Below are positions 20,944 through 28,842 of a stretch of 37,888 nucleotides of DNA, one piece after another (the first letter of the stretch is position 1; each line of letters begins with the position of its first letter). The stretch spans positions 1-37,888 of the forward strand of contig CANQOI010000020.1 of assembly GCA_947625435.1 (NCBI GenBank), written 5' to 3'. Source of the DNA: an uncultured Clostridia bacterium. GTDB lineage: Bacteria; Bacillota; Clostridia; UBA1212; UBA1255. Position numbers and translations under genes: made by a program. The notes under the pieces are model-generated. The model saw only the letters and a list, made by a program, of their open reading frames with translations, was not told where the DNA came from and ran no database searches.

Positions 20944-22074
20944 TCACACGACATGACCGCTGTTTATATTAAAAAAGCGTATATTTCTGTCTTTTATATG
21001 CACGGAATCCATATCGGTGCATGAAATGAAAGCCTGAACATCGCCTATATTTGACACAAAAGCTCTCCTTCTGTCCTCATCAAGCTCCGAGAGGACATCG
21101 TCAAGGAGCAATACGGGCTTTCTTCCGGAAATTTTTTCCGCCGTCTCAAGCTCCGCAAGCTTTACGGATAATACCGCCGTTCTTATCTGACCCTGCGAGC
21201 CGAACTTTCTGAGATCACAGTCATTTAATCTGAATTCTATATCATCTCTGTGAGGGCCGTACAAAGCCGTCTCTCTTTCAATTTCTTTTGCTTTTCTCTC
21301 GTTCATGAGCAGAAGAAGCTCATTTTCAATACTTTTCTTATCTTTAAAATCTACGATATCGCATGAAACATCAGTTTTATATAATAATGTCAGATTTTCT
21401 TCTTTTTTTGAGCTTCTGAAAGATATGTTCATATTTTTACGTGACGCAGTCTCGCTTATGATATTTATAAATTCGTATCTGGCGGATATCACAGATGACC
21501 CGGCCTCCGAAAGCTGCGCGTTCCATACACTCAATATATCGTCATACTCCGATATCTTACCGTATTTTATACTTTTAAGAAGATTATTTTTCTGAAAAAG
21601 TATCTTATTATATTTTATAAGATCAAAATAATATGTGGGTCTTATCTGACTTATGGCAATATCCATGAATTTTCTCCTTACCGACGGGCCTTCCTTTATG
21701 AGATTCATATCGTCGGGTGAAAATATAACAGAAAGCATGTTTCCCATAAGCTGTCCGAGCTTCCGCAGATACAGACCGTTTACTTTAATAAATTTTTCTT
21801 TATTTTTATTGTAATTTATATAAATTTCTTCTGTGATGTCATTTTTCACCGAAGTGATTATTTTAAAATGATCTTTATTATCAAAATTCGTTATGATATC
21901 GGCGTCTTTTGTATTTCTGAAGGATTTTCCTATAGTATTGTAATATATGGCCTCTATGAGATTTGTCTTACCCTGTCCGTTATTTCCGTAAAAAACATTA
22001 ACATCATTGGATAATCCGATATCCAATGATGTATAGTTTCTGAAATTTTCTATTATAATGCGGTCAATATACAT
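20944..22074 (-). CDS. recF: DNA replication and repair protein RecF
   Basis: The protein is 376 residues long. It is an SMC-like ATPase that helps load RecA at gaps. It shows Walker A (YGNNGQGKTNLIEAI), the ABC signature region (FGSQGQIRTAVLSVKLAE) and Walker B (VLLLDDVLSELDEDR). I place the start at 22074 because MYIDRIIIENFRNY is the family N-terminus. That ATG shares one base with the dnaN stop (TAATG), so the two are translationally coupled. The small S4-domain gene (rlbA/yaaA) often found between dnaN and recF is absent. Confidence 0.96.
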   Translation of the reverse strand: MYIDRIIIENFRNYTSLDIGLSNDVNVFYGNNGQGKTNLIEAIYYNTIGKSFRNTKDADIITNFDNKDHFKIITSVKNDITEEIYINYNKNKEKFIKVNGLYLRKLGQLMGNMLSVIFSPDDMNLIKEGPSVRRKFMDIAISQIRPTYYFDLIKYNKILFQKNNLLKSIKYGKISEYDDILSVWNAQLSEAGSSVISARYEFINIISETASRKNMNISFRSSKKEENLTLLYKTDVSCDIVDFKDKKSIENELLLLMNERKAKEIERETALYGPHRDDIEFRLNDCDLRKFGSQGQIRTAVLSVKLAELETAEKISGRKPVLLLDDVLSELDEDRRRAFVSNIGDVQAFISCTDMDSVHIKDRNIRFFNINSGHVV

Positions 22075-23183
22075 TATTTGGATGTTATCTTTCCCGGCAT
22101 CACGATATATCTGAATGTCTTGTCCTCCGCACCGGTTATAACGCACGGTCCGAGCGGATGTGTGAGCGATATTATTATATTTTCATCTTCTATCGCTTTA
22201 AGACAATCAAGCATTACTCTTATATACATGCCGAATTCGATCTCATCACCCGTGATCTCGGCATTTATCTTTTCTTTTAAAGTACCGTTTTCCGCATTTA
22301 CATGCAGCATTATGCTGTCGTCACTCGTCATTTTAATAGTAAGAGGATATTTTCTCTCATCGACTATCACAAGAGACGACCTTTCAAAAGATGCTATCAA
22401 TGCCTTATTGTTCACGACACAAGTGGTCTTGTATTCATTGGGGAACATTTTACGGTAATCTATATATTCTCCTTTATACAGCTTCGATACCATCCTGAAT
22501 GTGTCGCAGAAGAACATTATCTGATTGTCGTTGCAGCAGAAATGTATTACTGAATCGTCGCCTTTAACAGATTTAGAAAGCTCATTCAATATCTTTGTGG
22601 GAACGACTATACCGAACTCTCTCGTATCGTCTACACTCACGGCTTTCTTTGCCAGCCTGAATCCGTCTATGGCCACAAAGCTGAGCTCTCCGTTTTTCTG
22701 CTCCATGAAAACGCCTCTGAGTATAGCTCTTTTTTCCTCCTGAGGTGCAGCCGCGAATGCCGTCTGCCTTATAAGATCTACGAGAGTATTCTCTTTTATA
22801 TCGTATGAAACGGCTGTATCCAAAAATGCCACGGGAGGATAGCTTTCGGTAGAATATGTCTTTATCTTATAATCCGCATTTCCGCTGGTAATAGACAGCA
22901 TCGAGCTGTCATTAAGCGTCTCAAGAGTGACATATATATCGGGAAGCTTTCTTACTATGTCTCCGAATGTTTTGGAATTGACTACGATGCTTCCTATCTC
23001 TTCTATTATAGCGGGTATCTCATATACTATACCGAATTCGTTGTCGTTGCCAGTGAGTCGCACCTCTTCGCCTACCTCGATCAGTATCCCCTGTAAAATC
23101 TCCGTTGTTGTCTTGGACGGTACGGCCTTCTGTACTATGTTGATACCGCTTATCAGATTATCTCTGTTGCAAGTTAATTTCAT
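22074..23183 (-). CDS. dnaN: DNA polymerase III sliding clamp (beta subunit)
   Basis: The protein has 369 residues and forms the ring that tethers the replicative polymerase to DNA. The N-terminus MKLTCNRDNLISGINIVQKAV and the C-terminal hydrophobic-pocket segment near LTHPLGPCVITGAED are typical. I chose the start at 23183 because a strong GGGAGG site lies 7 bases upstream and the family begins there; an in-frame ATG 13 codons earlier has no such support. The stop overlaps the recF start. Confidence 0.96.
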   Translation of the reverse strand: MKLTCNRDNLISGINIVQKAVPSKTTTEILQGILIEVGEEVRLTGNDNEFGIVYEIPAIIEEIGSIVVNSKTFGDIVRKLPDIYVTLETLNDSSMLSITSGNADYKIKTYSTESYPPVAFLDTAVSYDIKENTLVDLIRQTAFAAAPQEEKRAILRGVFMEQKNGELSFVAIDGFRLAKKAVSVDDTREFGIVVPTKILNELSKSVKGDDSVIHFCCNDNQIMFFCDTFRMVSKLYKGEYIDYRKMFPNEYKTTCVVNNKALIASFERSSLVIVDERKYPLTIKMTSDDSIMLHVNAENGTLKEKINAEITGDEIEFGMYIRVMLDCLKAIEDENIIISLTHPLGPCVITGAEDKTFRYIVMPGKITSK

Positions 23184-23220
23184 TGTATTGTCCTCCCGAA
23201 AAGTTTTGTATGCATGTATC

Positions 23221-23226
23221 ATTATA
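23221..23226 (-). promoter_or_regulatory. Probable extended -10 element of the dnaN promoter
   Basis: On the minus strand this reads TATAAT preceded by TG one base away (extended -10). No good -35 is visible: the equivalent position 17 bases upstream falls inside the DnaA-trio run. Transcription would start about 30 bases before the dnaN ATG. Confidence 0.6.
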
Positions 23227-23239
23227 ACATATTTCTCTT

Positions 23240-23257
23240 TAGTAGTAATAGTAGTAG
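23240..23257 (+). other. DnaA-trio element
   Basis: Six trinucleotides TAG TAG TAA TAG TAG TAG are followed directly by GGGGC and a DnaA-box-like TGTGGAAAC. In Bacillus subtilis such repeats next to a DnaA box guide a DnaA filament onto one strand to open the duplex. Confidence 0.85.
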
Positions 23258-23325
23258 GGGCTGTGGAAACTGTGTAAAACCTCTTTTTTTGTTTTATTTA
23301 AGACAAGTCTGCTTATTGATAACTC

Positions 23326-23334
23326 TGTGGATAA
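23326..23334 (-). other. DnaA box, perfect match
   Basis: The plus strand reads TGTGGATAA, the complement of TTATCCACA. Confidence 0.93.
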
Positions 23335-23344
23335 CCGTTGAAAA

Positions 23345-23353
23345 TTATCCACA
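23345..23353 (+). other. DnaA box, perfect match
   Basis: TTATCCACA on the plus strand, facing the box at 23326-23334 with a 10-base gap. Confidence 0.93.
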
Positions 23354-23414
23354 ATTTCCACAGGTAAAATATTTTCAAAAATTTTCCACTCGTTTTCCAC
23401 AAGTATTTTTCCAC

Positions 23415-23423
23415 TTATCCACA
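23415..23423 (+). other. DnaA box, perfect match
   Basis: TTATCCACA, 21 bases before the dnaA stop and next to the near-match TGGGGATAA at 23430-23438. Confidence 0.93.
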
Positions 23424-23443
23424 AAAAAATGGGGATAAGCGGA

Positions 23444-24805
23444 TCATACGATTATATTCTTCTTAAGCTCGTCCATTATGTGTTTAAGCTCAGGATTGCT
23501 TTCGACCTGTTTTGCTATCTGATCGCACGCGTACATAACGGTGGTGTGATCCTTGTTGAATGCCTTTCCTATGTTGGGGTAAGACATGTCCGTGAGACTC
23601 TTGCATAAAAACATGGATATCTGTCTCGGAAATACCAGCTCCTTGGTCCTTTTTTTAGAAAGGATATCTTCTACGCTCAGGTTGAAATATCTTGAAACAC
23701 TGTCTATTATAACGCTTGAATTGATCTCGTGCACGTCGTTTGTCTGATAATGCTTCAGTGCTTCCTTTGCGAGATTGAGAGTTATCTCCTTACCCTGCAT
23801 GAGAGATATAGAAAGATGATTTATGACGCCCTCAAGCTCTCTTATGTTGTCGCTTGTATAATAAGCGATATAATCGAGTATCTCATTGTCTACGTCTATG
23901 GAATTCTCGGAGGCTTTTCTGTTAAGGATAGCGACCTTAGTCTCAAAGTCCGGAACCTGTATGTCAACTATGAGTCCCCATCCGAACCTTGTCCTTAAAC
24001 GGTCTTCAAGCACTTCTATCTTATTGAGAGGGCTGTCGCAGGATATGACTATCTGTTTCTTATCCTCATACAGAGTGCTGAATGTGTAGAAAAACTCCTC
24101 CTGAGTCCTTTCCATTTTTGAAATGAACTGAATGTCATCTATCAAAAGAACGTCTATCTTTCTGTATTTGTTCCTGAATTCATTGTTCTTCTTGTTGGCG
24201 ATAGCTTCAATAAATTCATTCGTAAAAATTTCCGATGTAACATACAGTACCTTTTTGGTAGGATCGTTCTGCACGATCTGATTTCCTATCGCGTGCATGA
24301 GGTGAGTTTTGCCGAGACCGGAATTTCCGTATATGAACAGCGGGTTATATGAATTTCCGGGAGAATCGGATATGGCAACGGCTGCGGCGTAAGCCATCCT
24401 GTTGCTGTTACCTATGATAAAAGAATCAAAAGTATACTTGGGGTTCAGATTGGACTTGAACGGCTCCTTGTCCGTATAATGTGAAGACGTATATGCATAA
24501 TCGGGCTCCGTGTTCTTTTTTGATTCGGGCGTATATTCGCTCTCAACATGAAACGCCAGAGTCAGATACTGATGTGTCTCTTCAATAAGTACATTCTTAA
24601 TATCATTGTAATATTTAGTCTCAACCATATTAATACAAAATTCAAAAGGTACAGTAAAATGAGCAGTCTCATCACGTATCTCGACAAGCTTAAGGGGAGA
24701 AATATACGTGTCAAAATGAAGAGAAGATATAGTTTTCTTAAGTTCTTCTTTGCAATTATCCCAGATTTTACACAGTTCTTCCCCGCCGTAACGATGAGTT
24801 TCCAT
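23444..24805 (-). CDS. dnaA: Chromosomal replication initiator DnaA
   Basis: The protein has 453 residues. Domain I (about 1-85) is followed by a variable linker, the AAA+ domain with Walker A at 160-167 (GNSGLGKT) and Walker B (VLLIDDIQFI), and the C-terminal DNA-binding domain with DHTTVMYACDQI, the DnaA-box-reading signature. It binds the boxes in the adjoining gaps and opens the origin. A GGAGG site precedes the ATG. The gene is followed by the origin and then dnaN, the order usual in Bacillota. A long (about 115 base) leader separates the likely promoter from the start. Confidence 0.98.
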   Translation of the reverse strand: METHRYGGEELCKIWDNCKEELKKTISSLHFDTYISPLKLVEIRDETAHFTVPFEFCINMVETKYYNDIKNVLIEETHQYLTLAFHVESEYTPESKKNTEPDYAYTSSHYTDKEPFKSNLNPKYTFDSFIIGNSNRMAYAAAVAISDSPGNSYNPLFIYGNSGLGKTHLMHAIGNQIVQNDPTKKVLYVTSEIFTNEFIEAIANKKNNEFRNKYRKIDVLLIDDIQFISKMERTQEEFFYTFSTLYEDKKQIVISCDSPLNKIEVLEDRLRTRFGWGLIVDIQVPDFETKVAILNRKASENSIDVDNEILDYIAYYTSDNIRELEGVINHLSISLMQGKEITLNLAKEALKHYQTNDVHEINSSVIIDSVSRYFNLSVEDILSKKRTKELVFPRQISMFLCKSLTDMSYPNIGKAFNKDHTTVMYACDQIAKQVESNPELKHIMDELKKNIIV

Positions 24806-24926
24806 AGGTGGCCTCCGTATATGTTTGTGTCATCAGTTCATTAACAACTTTATTTAATTTATCCTATGTAAGCCGCATCAGCGGAAAAAATCGGACTTAA
24901 TATCATGTACTTTGCAGTGCTGTAAT

Positions 24927-24956
24927 AATATAACAGAAAAGGGTAAAAAATTGCAA
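24927..24956 (-). promoter_or_regulatory. Possible dnaA promoter
   Basis: On the minus strand TTGCAA (24956-24951) is followed after 18 bases by TATATT (24932-24927). The leader would be about 115 bases. It is the best match I see, but it is weaker than the rpmH promoter. Confidence 0.45.
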
Positions 24957-25029
24957 TAGCCTGATTTTGACAGAAAACCGGACTGAAATCAGCAGATTTA
25001 CAACTTTTTGTATGCCTGTGGAAAACGTC

Positions 25030-25043
25030 CACAACATGTTGTG
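25030..25043. repeat. 14-base perfect palindrome between dnaA and rpmH
   Basis: CACAACATGTTGTG reads the same on both strands. It abuts an inverted TGTGG/CCACA pair and a copy of ATTTTAC (25044-25050). It is probably a protein-binding site; the protein is unknown. Confidence 0.7.
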
Positions 25044-25064
25044 ATTTTACCGAAAAAAGTTTTT

Positions 25065-25078
25065 AAAAAAATTTTTTT
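25065..25078. repeat. A7T7 palindrome in AT-rich strip
   Basis: Seven A followed by seven T, flanked by more A/T tracts (GTTTTT before; AAAATTTTTTTAAA a little after). Such tracts bend DNA and melt easily; it lies about 56 bases upstream of the rpmH -35. Confidence 0.75.
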
Positions 25079-25133
25079 ATCGCGGGGAAAATTTTTTTAA
25101 AGCGCCGGAATGAACGGAAATCGGGATATGATA

Positions 25134-25162
25134 TTGACTTTTGAGAGGCGCGCAATTATAAT
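25134..25162 (+). promoter_or_regulatory. Promoter of the rpmH-rnpA operon
   Basis: TTGACT (25134-25139) and TATAAT (25157-25162) are spaced by 17 bases. The transcript would start near 25169, giving a 75-base leader before rpmH. Confidence 0.88.
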
Positions 25163-25200
25163 AAGGCGTGCTTTTGTCCGCAAAGAGACAGGACATCAGA

Positions 25201-25219
25201 CTGTATCAGATCGATACAG
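25201..25219 (+). promoter_or_regulatory. Hairpin in the rpmH leader
   Basis: CTGTATC and GATACAG are perfect inverse arms around a 5-base loop, ending about 12 bases before the GGGAGG site of rpmH. There is no U-tract, so it is not a terminator. It may affect mRNA stability or translation. Confidence 0.6.
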
Positions 25220-25243
25220 ATCATATATAAGGGAGGTGCCGAT

Positions 25244-25378
25244 ATGATCAGACCGTATCAGCCTAAGAAAAAGCAGAGAAGCAAGGTTCACGGATTTCGT
25301 GCAAGGATGAAGACAGCTAACGGAAGAAAGGTTCTCAGAAGAAGGCGTCTGAAGGGAAGAAAGGTTTTATCAGCGTAA
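25244..25378 (+). CDS. rpmH: Ribosomal protein L34
   Basis: This short 44-residue protein of the large ribosomal subunit is almost entirely basic. Its start [19 protein letters not shown] and its continuation [17 protein letters not shown] match L34 throughout. An AGGGAGG site lies 6 bases before the ATG. It is first in an operon with rnpA, which begins 28 bases after the stop. Confidence 0.97.
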   Translation: MIRPYQPKKKQRSKVHGFRARMKTANGRKVLRRRRLKGRKVLSA

Positions 25379-25406
25379 CAGACGGTTATCCGGGGAGGAT
25401 TTTACG

Positions 25407-25778
25407 GTGATCGATACTCTCAGGAATAACGGTCAGTTCAAGAGAGTGTATAAGAAGGGCAGATATAAAGCCGGCCGATATTTGGTCATATATGCTCTTC
25501 CCAACAGAACGGACAAGAATATAATAGGAATAACGACAGGAAAGAAATTCGGCAACAGTGTACAGAGAAACAGGATCAAAAGATTGATAAGAGAGTCGTA
25601 CAGGAGCATTCCGTATGAAGATATAGATCAAGGTTTTGATATTGTTTTTATGGTGCGGGCGTCAGAGAGGAGAGCAAACACTCCCAATAATAAGCTCAAA
25701 GCCGTTTATGTACCCTCGTATAATGAGATCAACAGAGAAATGATGAGACTGTTGCGTGCACTGGAGATATTGCATTGA
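25407..25778 (+). CDS. rnpA: Ribonuclease P protein component
   Basis: The protein has 123 residues and binds the RNase P RNA to help remove tRNA 5' leaders. The signature [18 protein letters not shown] (the RNR motif) is clear, as is the early [10 protein letters not shown] segment. The start is GTG, 8 bases after GGGGAGG. It ends in TTGA overlap with yidD. The C-terminus is of ordinary length. Confidence 0.96.
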   Translation: MIDTLRNNGQFKRVYKKGRYKAGRYLVIYALPNRTDKNIIGITTGKKFGNSVQRNRIKRLIRESYRSIPYEDIDQGFDIVFMVRASERRANTPNNKLKAVYVPSYNEINREMMRLLRALEILH

Positions 25779-25984
25779 AGAGAGTTTTAATAGCTGTGAT
25801 CCATTTCTATCAGAAGAACATTTCACCGCTTAAGAAACCGTGCTGCAGATTTTATCCCTCATGTTCCGAATATGCGGTTCAGGCGATAACGAAATACGGC
25901 GCGATCAAAGGCATTTTTATGGCTGTATGGAGGATCCTCAGATGCAATCCGTTCTGTAAGGGAGGATATGACCCGGTCAAATAA
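25775..25984 (+). CDS. yidD: Membrane protein insertion efficiency factor YidD
   Basis: The 69-residue protein has the family pattern: [33 protein letters not shown], and [16 protein letters not shown]. It is a small membrane-associated protein that assists YidC. The start is TTG, whose last two bases are the first two of the rnpA TGA stop, so translation is probably coupled. yidC follows 20 bases later. Confidence 0.94.
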   Translation: MKRVLIAVIHFYQKNISPLKKPCCRFYPSCSEYAVQAITKYGAIKGIFMAVWRILRCNPFCKGGYDPVK

Positions 25985-26004
25985 GAGAGGAACAGTACTG
26001 ACAC

Positions 26005-26745
26005 GTGAGTTTGATAACAGAGCCGTTCGGCGTATTAATGAAATATATTTACGAATATTTGTCTTTTCACAGCTACGGCGTGGCTATAATACTGTTCACT
26101 CTGTTTGCGAGGATACTTTTATTTCCCCTTAACTTAAGCCAACAGAGAAACATAGACAAGCAGCAGGCACTTATGCCGGAGATAGAGGCGCTCAAGAAAA
26201 AGTACGGAAACGACCAGAAGAAGCTCCAGGAGGAGCAGCAGAACCTCTATATGAGATACAATATAAATCCCATGATGGGATGTCTGCCCCTGCTCCTGCA
26301 GTTTCCGATACTCATGGCTTTGTACAATATAGTAAGACAGGCCGAGGTGTATATAGGCAGCGACGTAAATAAAGTGTTCCTCGGTGTATTTGACCTCAGC
26401 TTAACGCCCAAATGGCAATTATGGAAATTATCGGGTTCCGATTGGAAGGTATATCTGCCTTTGATAATATTCCCGGTACTCGCATTTGCCACCACATACA
26501 TTTCACAGTATCTTTCAATGAGAAAATCGGGGGCGGGGAGCAAAAAGGACAGCGGAGAGCCGGCGCCTAATCCCATGAGCGGAGCTATGAAGTTCATGCC
26601 TTTCATGACTCTTATATTCGGATTCATGGTTCCCGCGGGACTTGCTCTTTATTGGGCTGTCGGAAATATTTTCAGTATGTTGCAGACACATCTCATAAAG
26701 AGTGTGTTCTCAAAGAAAAAAGAAGGAAGTGTGAAGAATGCCTGA
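26005..26745 (+). CDS. yidC: Membrane protein insertase YidC (Oxa1 family)
   Basis: At 246 residues this is the short Gram-positive form with no large periplasmic domain. The family core is visible: HSYGVAIILFTLFARILLFPL with the groove arginine, GCLPLLLQFPILMALYNIV, and FMTLIFGFMVPAGLALYWAVGN. It inserts membrane proteins with or without SecYEG. Its start is a GTG just after an in-frame stop, with a weak and distant ribosome site, so coupling to yidD is likely. No lipobox is present. It overlaps jag by 8 bases. Confidence 0.95.
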   Translation: MSLITEPFGVLMKYIYEYLSFHSYGVAIILFTLFARILLFPLNLSQQRNIDKQQALMPEIEALKKKYGNDQKKLQEEQQNLYMRYNINPMMGCLPLLLQFPILMALYNIVRQAEVYIGSDVNKVFLGVFDLSLTPKWQLWKLSGSDWKVYLPLIIFPVLAFATTYISQYLSMRKSGAGSKKDSGEPAPNPMSGAMKFMPFMTLIFGFMVPAGLALYWAVGNIFSMLQTHLIKSVFSKKKEGSVKNA

Positions 26746-27397
26746 ATTTGTTGAGAAGGAAGCCAAGACGGTTGACGAGGCGATACAGCTTGCTCTGGAA
26801 GAATTGAATATAGATCTTGAGGATGCGAGCGTAGAAATACTTGACGAAGGCAGCAAAGCGATGCTCGGTCTTTTCGGCGGAAAGGGTGCGCGCGTAAGAG
26901 TGACCGTTGATATTCCCGACACAAAGCTTGTAGCGAATTTTCTGGATGAGATCATAAACCGTTCCAGAAGCGAGGACGATTATCCCAAGTATTCCATAAC
27001 GGAAGAAACGGAAGACGGCGTAAAGGTGATCAAGGTCGATATAACGGGAAACGACATCTCTCACCTCATAGGAAGACACGGCGATACGCTTTACGCTATA
27101 AACTATATAGCAAGTCTCATCGTGAACAGAAACAAGGATGAATATAAGCGCGTATACATTGACGTAGAGAATTACAGGAAACACAGAGAAGAGACGCTTG
27201 TGGCCATAGCTAACAGAGCGGCGGAGAGAGTCGCAAAGTATAAGCGCCCCGTGGCTCTTGATCCTATGCCCGCGTCCGAAAGAAGGATCATACATTCCGC
27301 TCTTCAGAGCAACAGGAATGTCATAACGGAAAGTCAGGGCGTGGAACCGAACAGGAGCGTTGTGATAAAAGTAAAGCCTTATGTAAAGAAATTCTGA
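26738..27397 (+). CDS. jag: RNA-binding protein Jag/KhpB (Jag-N, KH and R3H domains)
   Basis: The protein has 219 residues. Domains in order are Jag-N (about 1-55; AKTVDEAIQLALEELNI, GSKAMLGLFGGKGARV), a KH domain with the GxxG loop LIGRHGDTL (about 108-150), and an R3H domain with SERRIIH. KhpB-type proteins bind many mRNAs and small RNAs and affect cell elongation and division. It overlaps the end of yidC by 8 bases, a very conserved pairing. Confidence 0.95.
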   Translation: MPEFVEKEAKTVDEAIQLALEELNIDLEDASVEILDEGSKAMLGLFGGKGARVRVTVDIPDTKLVANFLDEIINRSRSEDDYPKYSITEETEDGVKVIKVDITGNDISHLIGRHGDTLYAINYIASLIVNRNKDEYKRVYIDVENYRKHREETLVAIANRAAERVAKYKRPVALDPMPASERRIIHSALQSNRNVITESQGVEPNRSVVIKVKPYVKKF

Positions 27398-27417
27398 TAT
27401 ACCGAGTATTTGATAAT

Positions 27418-28827
27418 ATGAAATACGATTTTGAAGATACGATAGCCGCGATATCTACTCCGCCCGGGACAGGCGGTATAGGTATAATACGTATGAGCGG
27501 CGAAGCCGCTGTGCGTGCGGCGGATAAAATTTTCAGTACGAACATAAAACGGGCAGCCGGCAGCAATGCGGTTGCCCGTATGTCATCTCATACTCTCAGA
27601 CACGGATATATAACAGATCCCGGAACAGGTGAAATGATAGACGAGTGCATCATTTCAGTCATGAAAGCGCCCCGATCGTATACGAAGGAGGATGTTGTCG
27701 AGATAAACTGCCACGGCGGCAGCGCCGTGATGCGCAGGATACTCTCACTTCTTTTCGAATGCGGCGTAAGACCGGCGGAGCCCGGGGAGTTTACAAAAAG
27801 AGCATTCTTGAACGGCCGCATAGATCTTTCAATGGCTGAAGCCGTTATGGACATAATAAACGCGGGAAGCGAAGCGGGCCGCAGAGCGGCGGCAGATCAG
27901 CTTTCCGGAAGGCTCAGCCGTGAAATAAGTGAAATACAGGACAAAATAAAATTGTGCCTTGCCGAAACAGAAGTGGCCATAGATTATCCGGAATATGAGA
28001 CAGAAGAGGATACGGCGGCTCACGCGATGGCGCTCCTTAAAGAAATAAAAGAGAAGCTCGTAAGGCTGTCGGAAACATTTTACAGGGGAAGGATAATGAA
28101 GGAGGGCATCAAGGTCGCTATAGCGGGCATTCCGAATGCGGGCAAATCATCTCTTCTGAACATGCTCTCCGGAAGAGACAGGGCCATAGTTACGGATATA
28201 CCGGGAACCACACGGGACACGATAGAGGAATATGTGGATCTGGACGGGATACCGGTGATACTTACCGATACGGCGGGACTCAGGAAAACGTCGGACACAG
28301 TTGAAAAAATAGGAGTTGACCGCACATACGGCGCGATAGAGAGCAGCGACGCGGTACTTTTTACCGCGGATATATCAAGTAAGGATGCGGCAGAGCGATC
28401 CCTTAAGCTGTTGAATGACATAAAAGAGCGTTTTAATAACGATAAGCATATGATCGTTCTCATGAACAAGAGCGATATAGAATCGGAGGGAGCCGCGGAG
28501 CTCTTCGGAAGCGATGCGGTCCGTATATCTGCCGGAAAAGAACAGGGAACGGAAGCGATCATAGCAAAGATAAGAGATGCGGCAGGGCTCGGCGCGGAAG
28601 CGGGAGGGCACACTGCGATCATAACGAGCAGACGGCACAAACAGCTCATAGACAACGCTCTCGATGCACTTTCCAAGGCGGAGGAGAGCTATGAAGCTCA
28701 TATGCCCGTTGACTGTATCTCGTATGATCTGTGGGAATGCGGAAGATATCTCGGTGAGATCACGGGCGGCACGATAGAAAATGACGTTATTGAAACGATA
28801 TTCAGTAAATTCTGTCTCGGAAAATGA
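27418..28827 (+). CDS. mnmE: tRNA modification GTPase MnmE
   Basis: The protein has 469 residues. With MnmG it adds aminomethyl or carboxymethylaminomethyl groups to the wobble uridine U34 of certain tRNAs. Seen are the N-terminal folate-binding domain (TIAAISTPPGTGGIGIIRMSG), the G domain (Walker A GIPNAGKSSLLNML, DTAGLR, NKSD) inserted in a helical domain, and the catalytic C-terminus FCLGK. The ATG is 20 bases after jag with only a weak ribosome site. Confidence 0.97.
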   Translation: MKYDFEDTIAAISTPPGTGGIGIIRMSGEAAVRAADKIFSTNIKRAAGSNAVARMSSHTLRHGYITDPGTGEMIDECIISVMKAPRSYTKEDVVEINCHGGSAVMRRILSLLFECGVRPAEPGEFTKRAFLNGRIDLSMAEAVMDIINAGSEAGRRAAADQLSGRLSREISEIQDKIKLCLAETEVAIDYPEYETEEDTAAHAMALLKEIKEKLVRLSETFYRGRIMKEGIKVAIAGIPNAGKSSLLNMLSGRDRAIVTDIPGTTRDTIEEYVDLDGIPVILTDTAGLRKTSDTVEKIGVDRTYGAIESSDAVLFTADISSKDAAERSLKLLNDIKERFNNDKHMIVLMNKSDIESEGAAELFGSDAVRISAGKEQGTEAIIAKIRDAAGLGAEAGGHTAIITSRRHKQLIDNALDALSKAEESYEAHMPVDCISYDLWECGRYLGEITGGTIENDVIETIFSKFCLGK

Positions 28828-28842
28828 GAAGGTGCACATTAT

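Larger units (their letters stand above)
23200..23443. other. oriC, dnaA-dnaN intergenic part (unwinding region and DnaA-box cluster)
   Basis: The gap between dnaN and dnaA holds an AT-rich strip (about 23203-23239), a DnaA-trio run (23240-23257) and a GGGGC block. DnaA boxes follow: three perfect copies (23326-23334, 23345-23353, 23415-23423), a one-mismatch TTTTCCACA (23393-23401), a one-mismatch TGGGGATAA (23430-23438), and weaker TGTGGAAAC (23262-23270) and ATTTCCACA (23354-23362). The arrangement and position match the downstream half of the bipartite origin of Bacillus subtilis. Opening is expected on the dnaN side. Confidence 0.93.
24806..25243. other. dnaA-rpmH divergent intergenic region (second part of the origin)
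   Basis: This 438-base stretch has no gene. It holds the dnaA leader and promoter, a near-match DnaA box TGTGGAAAA (25017-25025) that forms an inverted pair with CCACA at 25029-25033, a 14-base palindrome (25030-25043), an A7T7 palindrome in a very AT-rich strip (about 25050-25100), the rpmH promoter and a hairpin in the rpmH leader. The Bacillus upstream origin half (incA/B) occupies the same place. No perfect DnaA box is visible here, so it may be weaker or regulatory. Confidence 0.75.

Noticed and set aside
22075-22146. Longer RecF start 24 codons upstream
   Set aside because: It lies within dnaN, has no family similarity in the added residues, and MYIDRIIIENF is the usual RecF start.
23239-23424. 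Small minus-strand open frame of 61 codons in the dnaA-dnaN gap
   Set aside because: It covers the DnaA boxes and trio run, has no ribosome site and no family resemblance; the region is origin DNA.
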